Below are positions 53,517 through 62,011 of a stretch of DNA of 64,000 bases, piece after piece (within the stretch, counting starts at the first letter, position 1; the number at the start of each line of letters is the position of its first letter). The position numbers were made by a program, and so were the translations under genes. The notes under the pieces are model-generated. The model made no database searches. It saw only the letters and a program-made list of their open reading frames with translations, and was not told the DNA's origin. The stretch comes from Dongia sedimenti (GTDB lineage: Bacteria; Pseudomonadota; Alphaproteobacteria; Dongiales; Dongiaceae), in assembly GCA_030715195.1 (NCBI GenBank), contig JAUYVI010000004.1, positions 334,845-398,844 of the forward strand, in the 5' to 3' direction.

Positions 53517-53897
53517 TTAAACGCGCCAACGACGCCGGGCTCGCCTTTCGATTTCGATGATCCTCCATCTCGTGATGAGATAATCGAGCGACAGGCGCCT
53601 CAATGTGTCCTCGTGCCACGAAGACCTCGATCTCAAGAACGTCGGGAAATCACGGGTTCTTGCGGGCATCGCCTCTGAGGACTTTAAGATGCCCCACAAT
53701 ACTCGGAGATCCCTGAGACTTCGGAAGGCATTCCGGCGCCGTCCTCGGCCGGAGAATTGCCGCCGCAAGGATAGGCACTCATCTGGAGGAACCGGCAGAG
53801 CTGCAATCCGCCTCAGCAGGTCACGACGCTGCTTTCGCAATTTTGTCTGTAACCGTATGAGCTTCCACGCCACCGGCATTTTGATCCTCGAATTCAC
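53517..53897 (-). CDS. Doubtful Arg-rich ORF
   Basis: A 126-residue open frame with helical, Arg/Leu-rich composition (WKLIRLQTKLRKQRRDLLRRIAALPVPPDECLSLRRQF). It resembles no family I know. An overlapping frame on the other strand (53605-54108) is equally open and equally unconvincing. The stretch may be a gene remnant in the lower-GC islet. Confidence 0.25.
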   Translation of the reverse strand: MNSRIKMPVAWKLIRLQTKLRKQRRDLLRRIAALPVPPDECLSLRRQFSGRGRRRNAFRSLRDLRVLWGILKSSEAMPARTRDFPTFLRSRSSWHEDTLRRLSLDYLITRWRIIEIERRARRRWRV

Positions 53898-54084
53898 ACC
53901 ACTCGTCTATAGCGTGCGCCAACCTCCGAAGCAATGGACTGCATTGGCAACGGACGATGCTCCAAAAGCCCGCCGAATTCGGAAGTTTCTTGCGCACAGC
54001 AAACCGGTGGCATGGCGTCTCTTCTTGCCTTTGCGGATGAACTGCGCTACATTACTCGCGCATAGGCTGCAATCAATCCGCAGC

Positions 54085-54174
54085 CTCTCCGCCGTGCCGG
54101 GGCCTTGATGTCCCGATAACGCGGCGCCTCATCAGACTCTCGCCGTGCCGGGCATTTGCTGCCCGATAACGCGG
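54085..54174. repeat. Two-copy direct repeat (51-bp period)
   Basis: CGCCGTGCCGGG...CCCGATAACGCGG occurs at about 54085-54124 and again at 54137-54174. Each unit can fold (CGGGCA-TTTGC-TGCCCG in the second copy; the first is weaker). The surrounding interval 53898-54385 holds no convincing gene. Two units with a 12-13 bp spacer are too few and too close to call a CRISPR. Confidence 0.6.
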
Positions 54175-54385
54175 TCCTTCCGTCAACGACTTGCAGCGAT
54201 CGATGCCGCGCGCATCGCGCGTTGTCGAAACTTGCATGCGTCAAACCGAGACGCGACACAGACGAGGACACACCACCGATGGCGGTCCTGGACGACATGG
54301 AAGCGCGGCCGATGCAGATCGCGCCGGGCTCCGCGCAGGACTGAACGCCGTCAACCCCGACCCAACCCCGACAGGATGAAGAGCG

Positions 54386-55240
54386 ATGCCGCACCTCACG
54401 GATGAGATCAAGACGTTCATCGTCAAAGGCTTGGCCTGCTACGACACCCCCTCGCAAGTGGCCGAGGCCGTCAGGGTCGAGTTCGATATCGTGGTCAGCC
54501 GCCAGCAGGTTCACGAATACGATCCGGCCTGTGCGCGCCCGCCGGCGCAGCGCTGGCGGGATCTGCACGCCGCGACCCGCGCGGCCTTGCTGCGCGAGCT
54601 GGGCGAAATCGGCATCGCCCATCGGGCGGTCCGCCTGCGGCGCTTGGATCGCCTGGCCAGCCGCTCGGAACGCAACAACGTCACGACGGCGCTCAAATGC
54701 ATCGAGATGGCGGCAAAAGAGTGCGGCGGGATGTACGAGAACCGCAAGCCCATCGTCTTGCAGCCCAGCCTGCCACAGAGCGCGACGCCGACGCCGCCCG
54801 CCCTGCAACCGGCGGCCCCGCAGCCGGCAATGCCCCAACCTGCGGCGATACAGCAACCTTCATCGCCGAAGCGCCCCACGCCAAAGGCCGCCGCGCCACG
54901 GCCACGGCCCCAGCCGACAACGCTCGAGTCCACAGCAATCGCGCCCACCGTGCTCCGGCCCGCACCGCCGCCGCAACCGGCACCGTTTCTTTCCGTGCCG
55001 CTGCCCGTCATGCCACAGCCCGATAAGCCGGCGTCTTCCGCGCCGCAGCCGCTCGCCGTGCTGGCGCAAACACCGGCGAGCCCCGCGTCACCGCCGAGCC
55101 CGCCGCTCAGCCGGGTCGAGCGCTACCTGGCCTATGTGGCCGACCGTCACGCGCGCGACCGTGCCGTCGCCGCGCAAGCGCGCTTGGACAGTGCAGGAAC
55201 CCCCACCCTGCATGTTCCGTCGCAGTGCGAATCCCTATAA
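54386..55240 (+). CDS. Phage-type DUF2280 protein with long Pro/Ala-rich tail
   Basis: A 284-residue protein. Residues 1-110 (LTDEIKTFIVKGLACYDTPSQVAEAVRVEFDIVVSRQQVHEYDPAC, RWRDLHAATRAALLRELGEIGIAHRAVRLRRLDRLASRSE, AAKECGGMYENRKP) match DUF2280, a small DNA-packaging-region phage family with a probable HTH (CYDTPSQVAEAV). Residues 120-250 are a low-complexity Pro/Ala/Gln tail (PQPAMPQPAAIQQPSS), ending with RVERYLAYVADRHARDRAVAAQARL. No other phage gene is nearby. It may be a domesticated remnant. AGGAT/GAAGAG precede the ATG. Confidence 0.8.
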   Translation: MPHLTDEIKTFIVKGLACYDTPSQVAEAVRVEFDIVVSRQQVHEYDPACARPPAQRWRDLHAATRAALLRELGEIGIAHRAVRLRRLDRLASRSERNNVTTALKCIEMAAKECGGMYENRKPIVLQPSLPQSATPTPPALQPAAPQPAMPQPAAIQQPSSPKRPTPKAAAPRPRPQPTTLESTAIAPTVLRPAPPPQPAPFLSVPLPVMPQPDKPASSAPQPLAVLAQTPASPASPPSPPLSRVERYLAYVADRHARDRAVAAQARLDSAGTPTLHVPSQCESL

Positions 55241-55273
55241 TCCCCCGGACGTCTAGGACGCAGTGGAGATTCC

Positions 55274-55756
55274 ATGACCGAAACCAGCCTCACCGGTTCC
55301 TGCTTCTGCGGTTCCGTCCGCTACCGGCTGACGCGCGGGCCGATGTTCGTGCATTGCTGCCATTGCCGCGACTGCCAGAAGCAGACCGGCGGCGCCTTCG
55401 CGATCAACGCGCTGATCGAGCGCAGTTGCATCGTCCTGGCGGAAGGCTCGGCCGAGCCGGTGCGCACCGAGGCCAAGACCGATTCCGGGCGGCCGCACGA
55501 CATCTATCGCTGCCCGGAATGCCAGACCGCGCTCTGGAGCGACTACGGCCGGCGCGGCGTGATGGTGTTCCTGCGGGTGGCGACGCTGGATGAGGGCTAC
55601 GGGATCGAACCCGATGTCCACATCTTCACCCGCTCCAAGCTGCCCTGGGTCGTGCTGCCGCCGGGTGCCCGCAGCTTCGACGTCTACTACGACATGAAGC
55701 GGGAATGGCCCGCCGCCAGCCTCGCCCGCCGCAGAGCCATTCTCGGAGACGGTTGA
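55274..55756 (+). CDS. GFA-fold zinc protein (glutathione-dependent formaldehyde-activating family)
   Basis: A 160-residue protein with the family's zinc ligands: GSCFCGSVRYRL (CxC), FVHCCHCRDCQKQTGGAF (CxxCxxC type) and YRCPECQTALWSDYG (CxxC). Family members include a formaldehyde-glutathione adduct enzyme, but most are uncharacterised. Cytoplasmic. It follows the DUF2280 gene and meets the beta-lactamase gene tail to tail. Confidence 0.92.
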   Translation: MTETSLTGSCFCGSVRYRLTRGPMFVHCCHCRDCQKQTGGAFAINALIERSCIVLAEGSAEPVRTEAKTDSGRPHDIYRCPECQTALWSDYGRRGVMVFLRVATLDEGYGIEPDVHIFTRSKLPWVVLPPGARSFDVYYDMKREWPAASLARRRAILGDG

Positions 55757-55787
55757 GGCGGTGCGGGAATCCGGCCGCAGGTGGCAG

Positions 55788-56960
55788 TCAACCCGCCAGC
55801 GTCTCCATCACCCGCCACGCCGCCTTGGTCCGTGCCTCGTTCGGATAGAACTTGTTCGCCAGCAGCACGATGCCGAGCTTCTTCTCCGGCGCGCAGAACA
55901 CATAGGCGCCGAAGCCGCCGGTCGAGCCGGTCTTGTTGAGGATGACGTCGGCGCGGGGCGGCATCGGCGGCAGGATTGCGGTCGCGGGGTTGGGATTGGC
56001 GCCCATCACGCCGGAAGAATTGCCGCGCGTCATGTCGTCGAGCGTGGCCGGGGTCTGGTACTGCTCCCAGATGAGGTCCTGGACGAACGGGCCGCTGCGG
56101 TAATAGCCGGTATGGGTCGCGGCGACCGCTTGCGCCAGCGGCTGCGACACGTCCTGCGCCAGTCCCATCTGCACTTCGAGGTAGCGCAGCATGTCGGTGC
56201 TGTTCGAGACAACGCCCCAAGCCTCGGCCGAGATCGGGCCGAAGCCCGCACGGACGGCCTTGCCGTCCTTGTTGGTGCCCCAGGCGTAAGCCTTCGAGTC
56301 GACGAGGTTGACAAAGGTATGCTCCAAGCCCAGAGGCCGGAACAGGCGTTCCCCGGCCAGGACGTTGAAGCTCTCGCCCATGGCCCGCGCCGTCGCGATG
56401 CCGAGCAGCGCGACGCTGGGATTGGCATAGACCCGCATCGTCCCGGCCGCGTATTTCGGCTTCCAGGCGCGGTACCAGGCGATCAGCTGCGCCTCGCTCT
56501 TCACTTCGTCGGGGAGCTGCAGCGGGAAGCCGCCGGCGGTATGGGTGCCGAGATCGACCAGCCGCACCGCGCCGATCGGGCTGCCCGCGAGCTCCGGCAT
56601 ATGCCGGCCGACTGTGTCGGTCAGCTTCAGCTGGCCCTCGACCTCGGCCAGGGCCGCCAGCGTCGCGGTGAAAGTCTTGCTGATCGAGCCCAGCTCGAAC
56701 AGCGTGTCGCGCGTGACCGGGATCTTCTGCTGGGGCGAGGCGCTGCCGTATTCGACGAAATGCCGGCGTCCCGCCAGCGTGACGCCGACCGCCATGCCCG
56801 GAATGCCGTGCTGCGCGAGGAGCGGCCGCACCGCTTCGTCGACCGCCTTGCGCACCTTCGCCGCCTCATCCGAATTTGCGGCAAAGGCGCCGCCGATCCG
56901 GCCGAAGGGGAGAGTCGAGAGCGAGCCTGCAAGGAGAATCCATTGCCGACGGTTGATCAT
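55788..56960 (-). CDS. Class C beta-lactamase (AmpC type)
   Basis: A 390-residue serine hydrolase. Signal INRRQWILLAGSLSTLPFGRIGGAFA has a twin-Arg start, suggesting Tat export. Catalytic motifs are complete: FELGSISKTFTATLAAL (S-x-x-K), RVYANPSVALLGIATARAMG (Y-A-N) and LNKTGSTGGFGAYVFCAPE (K-T-G). IPGMAVGV near the start and overall length fit AmpC-like class C enzymes, not generic esterases. Periplasmic beta-lactam hydrolysis is the inferred role. No ampR-type LysR gene is adjacent. The ATG at 56960 is preferred; 56969 is possible. Confidence 0.9.
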   Translation of the reverse strand: MINRRQWILLAGSLSTLPFGRIGGAFAANSDEAAKVRKAVDEAVRPLLAQHGIPGMAVGVTLAGRRHFVEYGSASPQQKIPVTRDTLFELGSISKTFTATLAALAEVEGQLKLTDTVGRHMPELAGSPIGAVRLVDLGTHTAGGFPLQLPDEVKSEAQLIAWYRAWKPKYAAGTMRVYANPSVALLGIATARAMGESFNVLAGERLFRPLGLEHTFVNLVDSKAYAWGTNKDGKAVRAGFGPISAEAWGVVSNSTDMLRYLEVQMGLAQDVSQPLAQAVAATHTGYYRSGPFVQDLIWEQYQTPATLDDMTRGNSSGVMGANPNPATAILPPMPPRADVILNKTGSTGGFGAYVFCAPEKKLGIVLLANKFYPNEARTKAAWRVMETLAG

Positions 56961-57095
56961 CACGCGCATTCCATGTGTTGCGGCAGCGAGTTGTGCCGAC
57001 TTCGTCATCGCCGCGCAATGGGCCGATTCTGCGGCGAGATTGAGGAGAAATCGGGATGCCGGTCGCCGGTGGAATGCGGCCGTGAGGTGAAAGCC

Positions 57096-58652
57096 CTATT
57101 CGGCCGCCTTGATGGGCGCCGCTTCGGGATCCGCGCCTGCGGGATCCTCCGGCACCTCCAGCGCCGCGGCGAAGACGGCGCGGCCGCGGCCCAGCTCCTT
57201 GGCGGCATAGAGTGCTTCGTCGGCCGCGCGCAGGATCGCCGAGCCGGTGATGCCGCAGAGCGGCGCTTGCGCGACGCCGAGGCTGACGCCGACATCGGCC
57301 GCTTCGCCGCCGTCCAGCGGGATCGGCTTGAGGATGCGCTCAATGATGCCGGCGCAGAGCAGGTCGAGCCGCCGCTTGTCGGTGAAGGCGTGGATCAGGA
57401 TGATGAACTCGTCGCCGCCGGTGCGGCTCACCAAGCCGCTGTCGCCGATCTCCTGGACCAGCCGTTCCGAGACCGCGCGGATGACGATGTCGCCGGCGGC
57501 ATGGCCATAGGTGTCGTTGACCGCCTTGAAGCGGTCGAGGTCGCAGGCGATGACCGCGAAGGGCTGCTGCGGCAGGCCGGCCACGGCCTCTTCCAGCGCC
57601 TCGCCGAAGCGGACCCGGTTGGCGAGGCCGGTGAGGGCGTCATGCCGGGACATGTGCCTGGTGCGGCGCTCGCTGGTCTCGAGCTGGTTCGACATCTTGG
57701 CCAGTCGCTGCGCCATGAACAGCGCGGCCACGGCCACCAGCGCGCCGATCGCGACCACGATCGGCAGGATCACCGACCAGATGTGCGCACCGGGCGAGGC
57801 GTTCTGCCAGACGAAGGTGCCGACCACGGTGCCGCTCAGAGTCTTGATGTCCTCATGGGCGCCGGTCGTATCGGCACTCTTGCCTGCAGGCACGAAATCC
57901 AGCGAACGGAAGCCGAGCTGCTGCCGCAGGTAAGCGAGTTCGTCGGCATCGATGAACTTGGCGTTGACCATGACCACCGGCGGCCCATCCGGCAAAGCCA
58001 CGTCGTTCACGTCCGGCACCACCGCCATGGCGCTCACCAGCGCGGGCTTGCCCTCGATGGTCTGGAACGCGCCCTCGAAGATGTTGCCGATGTCGCTCAG
58101 CATCACGCCGCGGTCGCCGGCCGTGGCGGCGCGGGCGCTGAAGCCGCCTTTGATGGTGATGCGGTTCTTCATGTATTGCGCGACCGACTTGGCGATCAGC
58201 GCACGGAGGTCGGGATCGAGCGCCGCCGCCTGCGGGCTGAAATCGACCTCGCTCTCGCGGGCATAGGCGAGCAGGTCGCCCTTGGGACCGACCAGCATGG
58301 TACGGTCGAGGCCGTGATTGTACCAGAGCGAAGAGACGATCTGGTCGGCGACATAGTCCTGGTCGAAATCGAGGCTGACATGCTTCACCGTCTCGTCCCA
58401 GACGCCGACCTGGAACTGGTCGCGGGCCAGCATGATGAAGCGGCTGTCCAGCACGTGGCGGAACAGGCTGATCTCGCTGTCATAGGCCTGCCGGTCGGCC
58501 TCCTCGGAGGAGAGCTTGCCGACATAGAGCATGGCGCAGGTGAAGACCGCGATCAGCGCCGCGGCGAAGATCAGGATCAGCGACGAGATCCGGAGCGGCA
58601 GCAGCCGCTTCGGTGCGCCTCCGTCATCCTTGGCCCGGGCCGTTCGATTCAT
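57096..58652 (-). CDS. CHASE4-GGDEF diguanylate cyclase
   Basis: A 518-residue membrane sensor that should make c-di-GMP. TM1 (ISSLILIFAAALIAVFTCAMLYVG, about 26-49) is followed by a periplasmic CHASE4 domain (RHVLDSRFIMLARDQFQVGVWDETVKHV...), TM2 (VILPIVVAIGALVAVAALFMAQRL) and the GGDEF domain (HDALTGLANRVRFGEALEEAV, VSRTGGDEFIILIHAF). The active-site GGDEF is intact; the inhibitory RxxD motif upstream reads GDSG, so product inhibition is probably absent. No EAL domain. Confidence 0.94.
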   Translation of the reverse strand: MNRTARAKDDGGAPKRLLPLRISSLILIFAAALIAVFTCAMLYVGKLSSEEADRQAYDSEISLFRHVLDSRFIMLARDQFQVGVWDETVKHVSLDFDQDYVADQIVSSLWYNHGLDRTMLVGPKGDLLAYARESEVDFSPQAAALDPDLRALIAKSVAQYMKNRITIKGGFSARAATAGDRGVMLSDIGNIFEGAFQTIEGKPALVSAMAVVPDVNDVALPDGPPVVMVNAKFIDADELAYLRQQLGFRSLDFVPAGKSADTTGAHEDIKTLSGTVVGTFVWQNASPGAHIWSVILPIVVAIGALVAVAALFMAQRLAKMSNQLETSERRTRHMSRHDALTGLANRVRFGEALEEAVAGLPQQPFAVIACDLDRFKAVNDTYGHAAGDIVIRAVSERLVQEIGDSGLVSRTGGDEFIILIHAFTDKRRLDLLCAGIIERILKPIPLDGGEAADVGVSLGVAQAPLCGITGSAILRAADEALYAAKELGRGRAVFAAALEVPEDPAGADPEAAPIKAAE

Positions 58653-58831
58653 CGCCGCGATCTCCTCCCAAACCGCGGAAGTCTGCGGGGAAGACCATTA
58701 AGAGAGCGCTAATGCGTGCCGAACGAGCCGGCGGCCCGGCTTGACGCGGCGATTGGTCTCGATTTCCGCCATTGCAGCCTGGGGCCGGGCCGAGTGTTAT
58801 GCTGCACAGGGGAATCAAGCCGGATCTGACG

Positions 58832-59275
58832 ATGACCGAGAGCCGAAGCAAGAGTACCGCCGCCGAGCGGGGCAAGCCGCAGACCGCCGACTACCGCGCC
58901 CTCGCCAATTTCCGCTACGCCTTGCGGCAATTCCTGGCCTTCAGCGGCGATGCCGCGCAGAGCGTCGGCCTGACCCCCCAGCAGCACCAGGCCATGCTGT
59001 CGATCATCGGGGCACCGGAGGGCCAGGCGGTGACCATCGGCTTCGTCGCCAAGCGGATGCTGCTCAAGCATCATTCTATGGTCGAGCTGGTGGATCGCCT
59101 GGTGGAGCTCAACCTGGTGGCGCGCCAGCAGGACGCCGCGGACCGGCGGAAGGTCCTGCTCAGCCTGACGCCAAAGGCCAAGCGCCTGCTGACCAGGCTC
59201 TCCGCGGCGCATCTCCAGGAACTGCGCCAGATCCGCCCGGTCTTCGCCGACCTGCTGGAACGGCTGGACAAATAG
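58832..59275 (+). CDS. MarR-family regulator
   Basis: A 147-residue winged-helix regulator: RALANFRYALRQFLAFSGDAAQSVGLTPQQHQAMLSIIGAPEGQAVTIGFVAKRMLLKHHSMVELVDRLVELNLVARQQDAADRRKVLLSLTPKAKRLL. The DxRRKVLLSLTxKG-like wing is typical. The frame also opens at 58799; GGAT five bases before 58832 favours that ATG. It converges on the amine oxidase gene. Ligand unknown. Confidence 0.9.
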   Translation: MTESRSKSTAAERGKPQTADYRALANFRYALRQFLAFSGDAAQSVGLTPQQHQAMLSIIGAPEGQAVTIGFVAKRMLLKHHSMVELVDRLVELNLVARQQDAADRRKVLLSLTPKAKRLLTRLSAAHLQELRQIRPVFADLLERLDK

Positions 59276-59282
59276 CGCGGCG

Positions 59283-60566
59283 CTAGCCTGCGAACTGCGC
59301 CGTCGCGAGGATCAGCCTCATCGCATCCAGTCCGGACTGCCAGGCTCCGTGCACGGTCTGGAACGCGTCCGGCGAGGTCGCCTCGCCGGCGAAGAACAGC
59401 TTGTCGTCGAGCGGGCGGGCCAGGGCCGCGCGCGCCTCGCCGCCGCCCGGCACCAGCACCGAATAGGCGCCGCCGATACAGGCGTTGGTGGTCCAGTCCG
59501 TTGCCTTCTCGCGCCGAATGTCCTTCAGAATATCCGCGCCGAACAGCCGGCCGAGCACCTCGCGGCCATAGGCCAGCATGGTCTCGGACCCGGCCAGCGC
59601 CAGATCGCGGCATTGCGTGCCGCCGAGGTAGAGCGTCGCCATCGGCCGGTCGAAGGGATGGATGTGGAACGAGCCCATCGGCGCGTCGGGCCAGTCCATC
59701 ATCGCGAAATGCGGCTGCAATCCCGCAAAGGGATCGCCGCCGAACTCGAAGGCGATCTTCTCGGCACAGCCGAGCGGCAGCTTGGAGAGCGCCTCCTGCT
59801 TCCAGTCGGGCAGCAGGGGGAAGAATTTCACCCGCTCCCCGGCCAGCACTGCCGTCGACACCGTCACCAGCACGGCCTTGGCGAACAGCATCCCGTCGAG
59901 CGTGCCGACCATCACCGCCTCGCTGCCCCAGTCGATCGACTTCACCGGACAGGACAGGCGGATCTCGACCGCGCGCCGCACCTCCTCGGCCAGCGCCTTG
60001 ATGAGAGCGCCGAGCCCGTCCTCGACCGGCCAGTTCTCGCCGGTGTCGTTGTAACGGGCGAGGTTGAAGGTCGAGGCGTTGCGCGGCTCGGTCGAAATGT
60101 ACGGTGCGAAGCTCTGGCGGAACAGTTGCGCCCAGCGGCTGGCGGAGTCGATGCAGCTCTCGCAGGAGACATCCTCGCCGGCCTTGCCGGCCTGGTCGAT
60201 CCGCTCATAGGTCGCGGTGTACATCGCGGCATACTCGGCGGCGATCGTGTCGTTCAGCCACCAATGGCCGTCATGGATACGGAAGTCGATCTCGCCGCGG
60301 CGATAGCGGAACCCGAGCCGGTCGGCGACCGGGCGCAACGGGTTGATGCTGGCCGCGTGCAGCCATTGGCAGCCATGGTCGAAGGGCAGGCTGAAGCTTT
60401 CGTAGTCGGTGAAGCCGCGCCCGCCGACCCGGTCCTGCGCCTCCAGCACGATCGCGTTCAACCCGGCATCCCGCGCCGCATGCGCCGCGGCGATCCCGGC
60501 CGCACCCGCGCCGATGACGATGAGATCGTATTCGTTGCTGGTCATGGGCGGACGCCGGTCCATCAT
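59283..60566 (-). CDS. Flavin-dependent amine oxidase
   Basis: A 427-residue FAD amine oxidase. The dinucleotide site is YDLIVIGAGAAGIAAAHAARDAGLNAIVLEAQDRVGGR, followed by GCQWLHAASINPL, the C-terminal FAD motif KLFFAGEATSPDAFQTVHGAWQSGLDAM, and a substrate region with YLGGTQCRDLALAG. No signal peptide. The aminotransferase gene lies 17 bases upstream on the same strand, so both may act on one amine. A second ATG is at 60545. Confidence 0.92.
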   Translation of the reverse strand: MMDRRPPMTSNEYDLIVIGAGAAGIAAAHAARDAGLNAIVLEAQDRVGGRGFTDYESFSLPFDHGCQWLHAASINPLRPVADRLGFRYRRGEIDFRIHDGHWWLNDTIAAEYAAMYTATYERIDQAGKAGEDVSCESCIDSASRWAQLFRQSFAPYISTEPRNASTFNLARYNDTGENWPVEDGLGALIKALAEEVRRAVEIRLSCPVKSIDWGSEAVMVGTLDGMLFAKAVLVTVSTAVLAGERVKFFPLLPDWKQEALSKLPLGCAEKIAFEFGGDPFAGLQPHFAMMDWPDAPMGSFHIHPFDRPMATLYLGGTQCRDLALAGSETMLAYGREVLGRLFGADILKDIRREKATDWTTNACIGGAYSVLVPGGGEARAALARPLDDKLFFAGEATSPDAFQTVHGAWQSGLDAMRLILATAQFAG

Positions 60567-60583
60567 GGGCGATCCATCATGGC

Positions 60584-61963
60584 CTATCGCACGATCTCGC
60601 CGAGGAACGCATCGGCCAGGGTGACATAGCGCGCGATATCCCCCGCATTATGAGCAAAGGAGACCTGCGGGCCGGCTGAGACGACGGCGTCCCAGACCGC
60701 GCGGTTGGCCATGAAGACTCGCCGCGTATCGATCATCTCGATGTCCATCGACTCGGAGGCTTCCGCCGCGTTCGTCGGAAGATCCGGCTTCATGCAATAT
60801 CCGGCGCGCGGGCCCATGCGGAAGGAGCGCCAGTCAAGCCCGTGTTTCTTGAACACGGTCTCGAGTCCGTCGGCCAGCGCGTTGCCGAGGTGACCCACCC
60901 GTTCATAGTTCTCCGGCGTCAGCACCTGTTCCAGCGCCGCCTTCGCGGCGGCCACCGCAATCGCGCTGCCATAGGTCGTGCCGCCGGTTGCGAGGCCCTT
61001 CGAACCGGTGTCGAGGCCGATGTCGCTGTCGAGATGCTTCTCCATCACATCGGCGATCGCGCGGGTCATGCCGTAGAGCGCGAAGGAGATTCCGGTGCCG
61101 AGGCCCTTGCCGAGCGTCACGAAGTCGCATTCGAGCTTGCGACTCCCGGTGAGACCACCATACGCAAACTGGAAAGTATGCGCTTCGTCGAGGCAGAGCA
61201 GGGCTCCATATCGCTGCGAGAGCGCGCGCAGGCCTTCGAGATAGCCCGGCTCCGGCTCCACCAGCAGGCAGTTGGTCAGCGCGGGCTCGGTGATCACCAG
61301 TGCGATCTCATGGCTCTTCAACGCGGCCTCGGCGGCGGCGAGATCGTTGAAGGGCACGATGATCGAGTCGCGGGCTGTGCGCGCCGAGAGGCCGAGTTGA
61401 ATCGGCACCGTGTCATTGCCGCGCTTGGTCACCAGCGATTCGTCGATATGGCCGTGGTACTGGCCGTCGAAGATCAGGATTTTTGTACGCCCGGTGATGA
61501 AGCGCGCGATGCGCATGACCTCGGTGTTGGCGGCCGAGGCGGAGAGCGTGAACTGCCAGCAGGGCAGGCCGACCCGCCGCGCCAGCTCCTCGGTGACCGA
61601 CCTTGTGTCTTCCACGGCGAGCAGGAAATGCGCGCCGTTGGCGACCGCGCGCGACACCGCCGCGACGATCGGCTGCGGACCGTAGCCCATGGTCATCGCC
61701 AGATCGCAGACATTGAAGTCGCAATAGCGGTTGCCGTCGATGTCGCGGAAGAACGCGCCTTCGCCGCCGGCGGCGACGATCGAGTTGTGCCGGTACAGTC
61801 CCGCCATCCAGGCGACCGGCACGCCATTCGGCATGCTGGCCCGCGCCGCTTCCAGCCAGGCGCGGGACTTCGGCGTGCGCGCGGCGAAAGCCGTTTCTTC
61901 GCGCACCCTGAGCGCGGCGAGGGACTTGCGGTCGATGCGGGCGGCGAGGTCGGTGGCGGACAT
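60584..61963 (-). CDS. Class III PLP-dependent aminotransferase
   Basis: A 459-residue fold-type I enzyme of the GSA-aminomutase/class III group: NRYCDFNVCDLAMTMGYGPQPIVAAVSRAVANGAHFLLAVEDT, ANTEVMRIARFITGRTKILIFDGQYHGHID, ALLCLDEAHTFQF, the Lys in DFVTLGKGLGTGISFALYGMTRA, and TGGTTYGSAIAVAAAKAALEQVLT. It resembles HemL but lacks its neighbours and is probably an omega-amino-acid or beta-amino-acid transaminase. Upstream of the amine oxidase gene, likely one operon. Confidence 0.9.
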   Translation of the reverse strand: MSATDLAARIDRKSLAALRVREETAFAARTPKSRAWLEAARASMPNGVPVAWMAGLYRHNSIVAAGGEGAFFRDIDGNRYCDFNVCDLAMTMGYGPQPIVAAVSRAVANGAHFLLAVEDTRSVTEELARRVGLPCWQFTLSASAANTEVMRIARFITGRTKILIFDGQYHGHIDESLVTKRGNDTVPIQLGLSARTARDSIIVPFNDLAAAEAALKSHEIALVITEPALTNCLLVEPEPGYLEGLRALSQRYGALLCLDEAHTFQFAYGGLTGSRKLECDFVTLGKGLGTGISFALYGMTRAIADVMEKHLDSDIGLDTGSKGLATGGTTYGSAIAVAAAKAALEQVLTPENYERVGHLGNALADGLETVFKKHGLDWRSFRMGPRAGYCMKPDLPTNAAEASESMDIEMIDTRRVFMANRAVWDAVVSAGPQVSFAHNAGDIARYVTLADAFLGEIVR

Positions 61964-62011
61964 GGCCTGTTGTAGCAGGCGCGCCGCGCATTGGGGAGAG
62001 GGTGCCGCGGC

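Noticed and set aside
53605..54108. Plus-strand ORF in the low-GC islet
   Set aside because: No recognisable domain, no ribosome site, composition not protein-like and overlaps another doubtful frame.
54085..54174. Possible mini-CRISPR
   Set aside because: Only two imperfect units, a 12-13 bp spacer and no cas genes anywhere in the window.
54145..54405. Several short overlapping plus-strand frames before DUF2280
   Set aside because: Mutually overlapping, Arg-rich and without starts or motifs; treated as non-coding.
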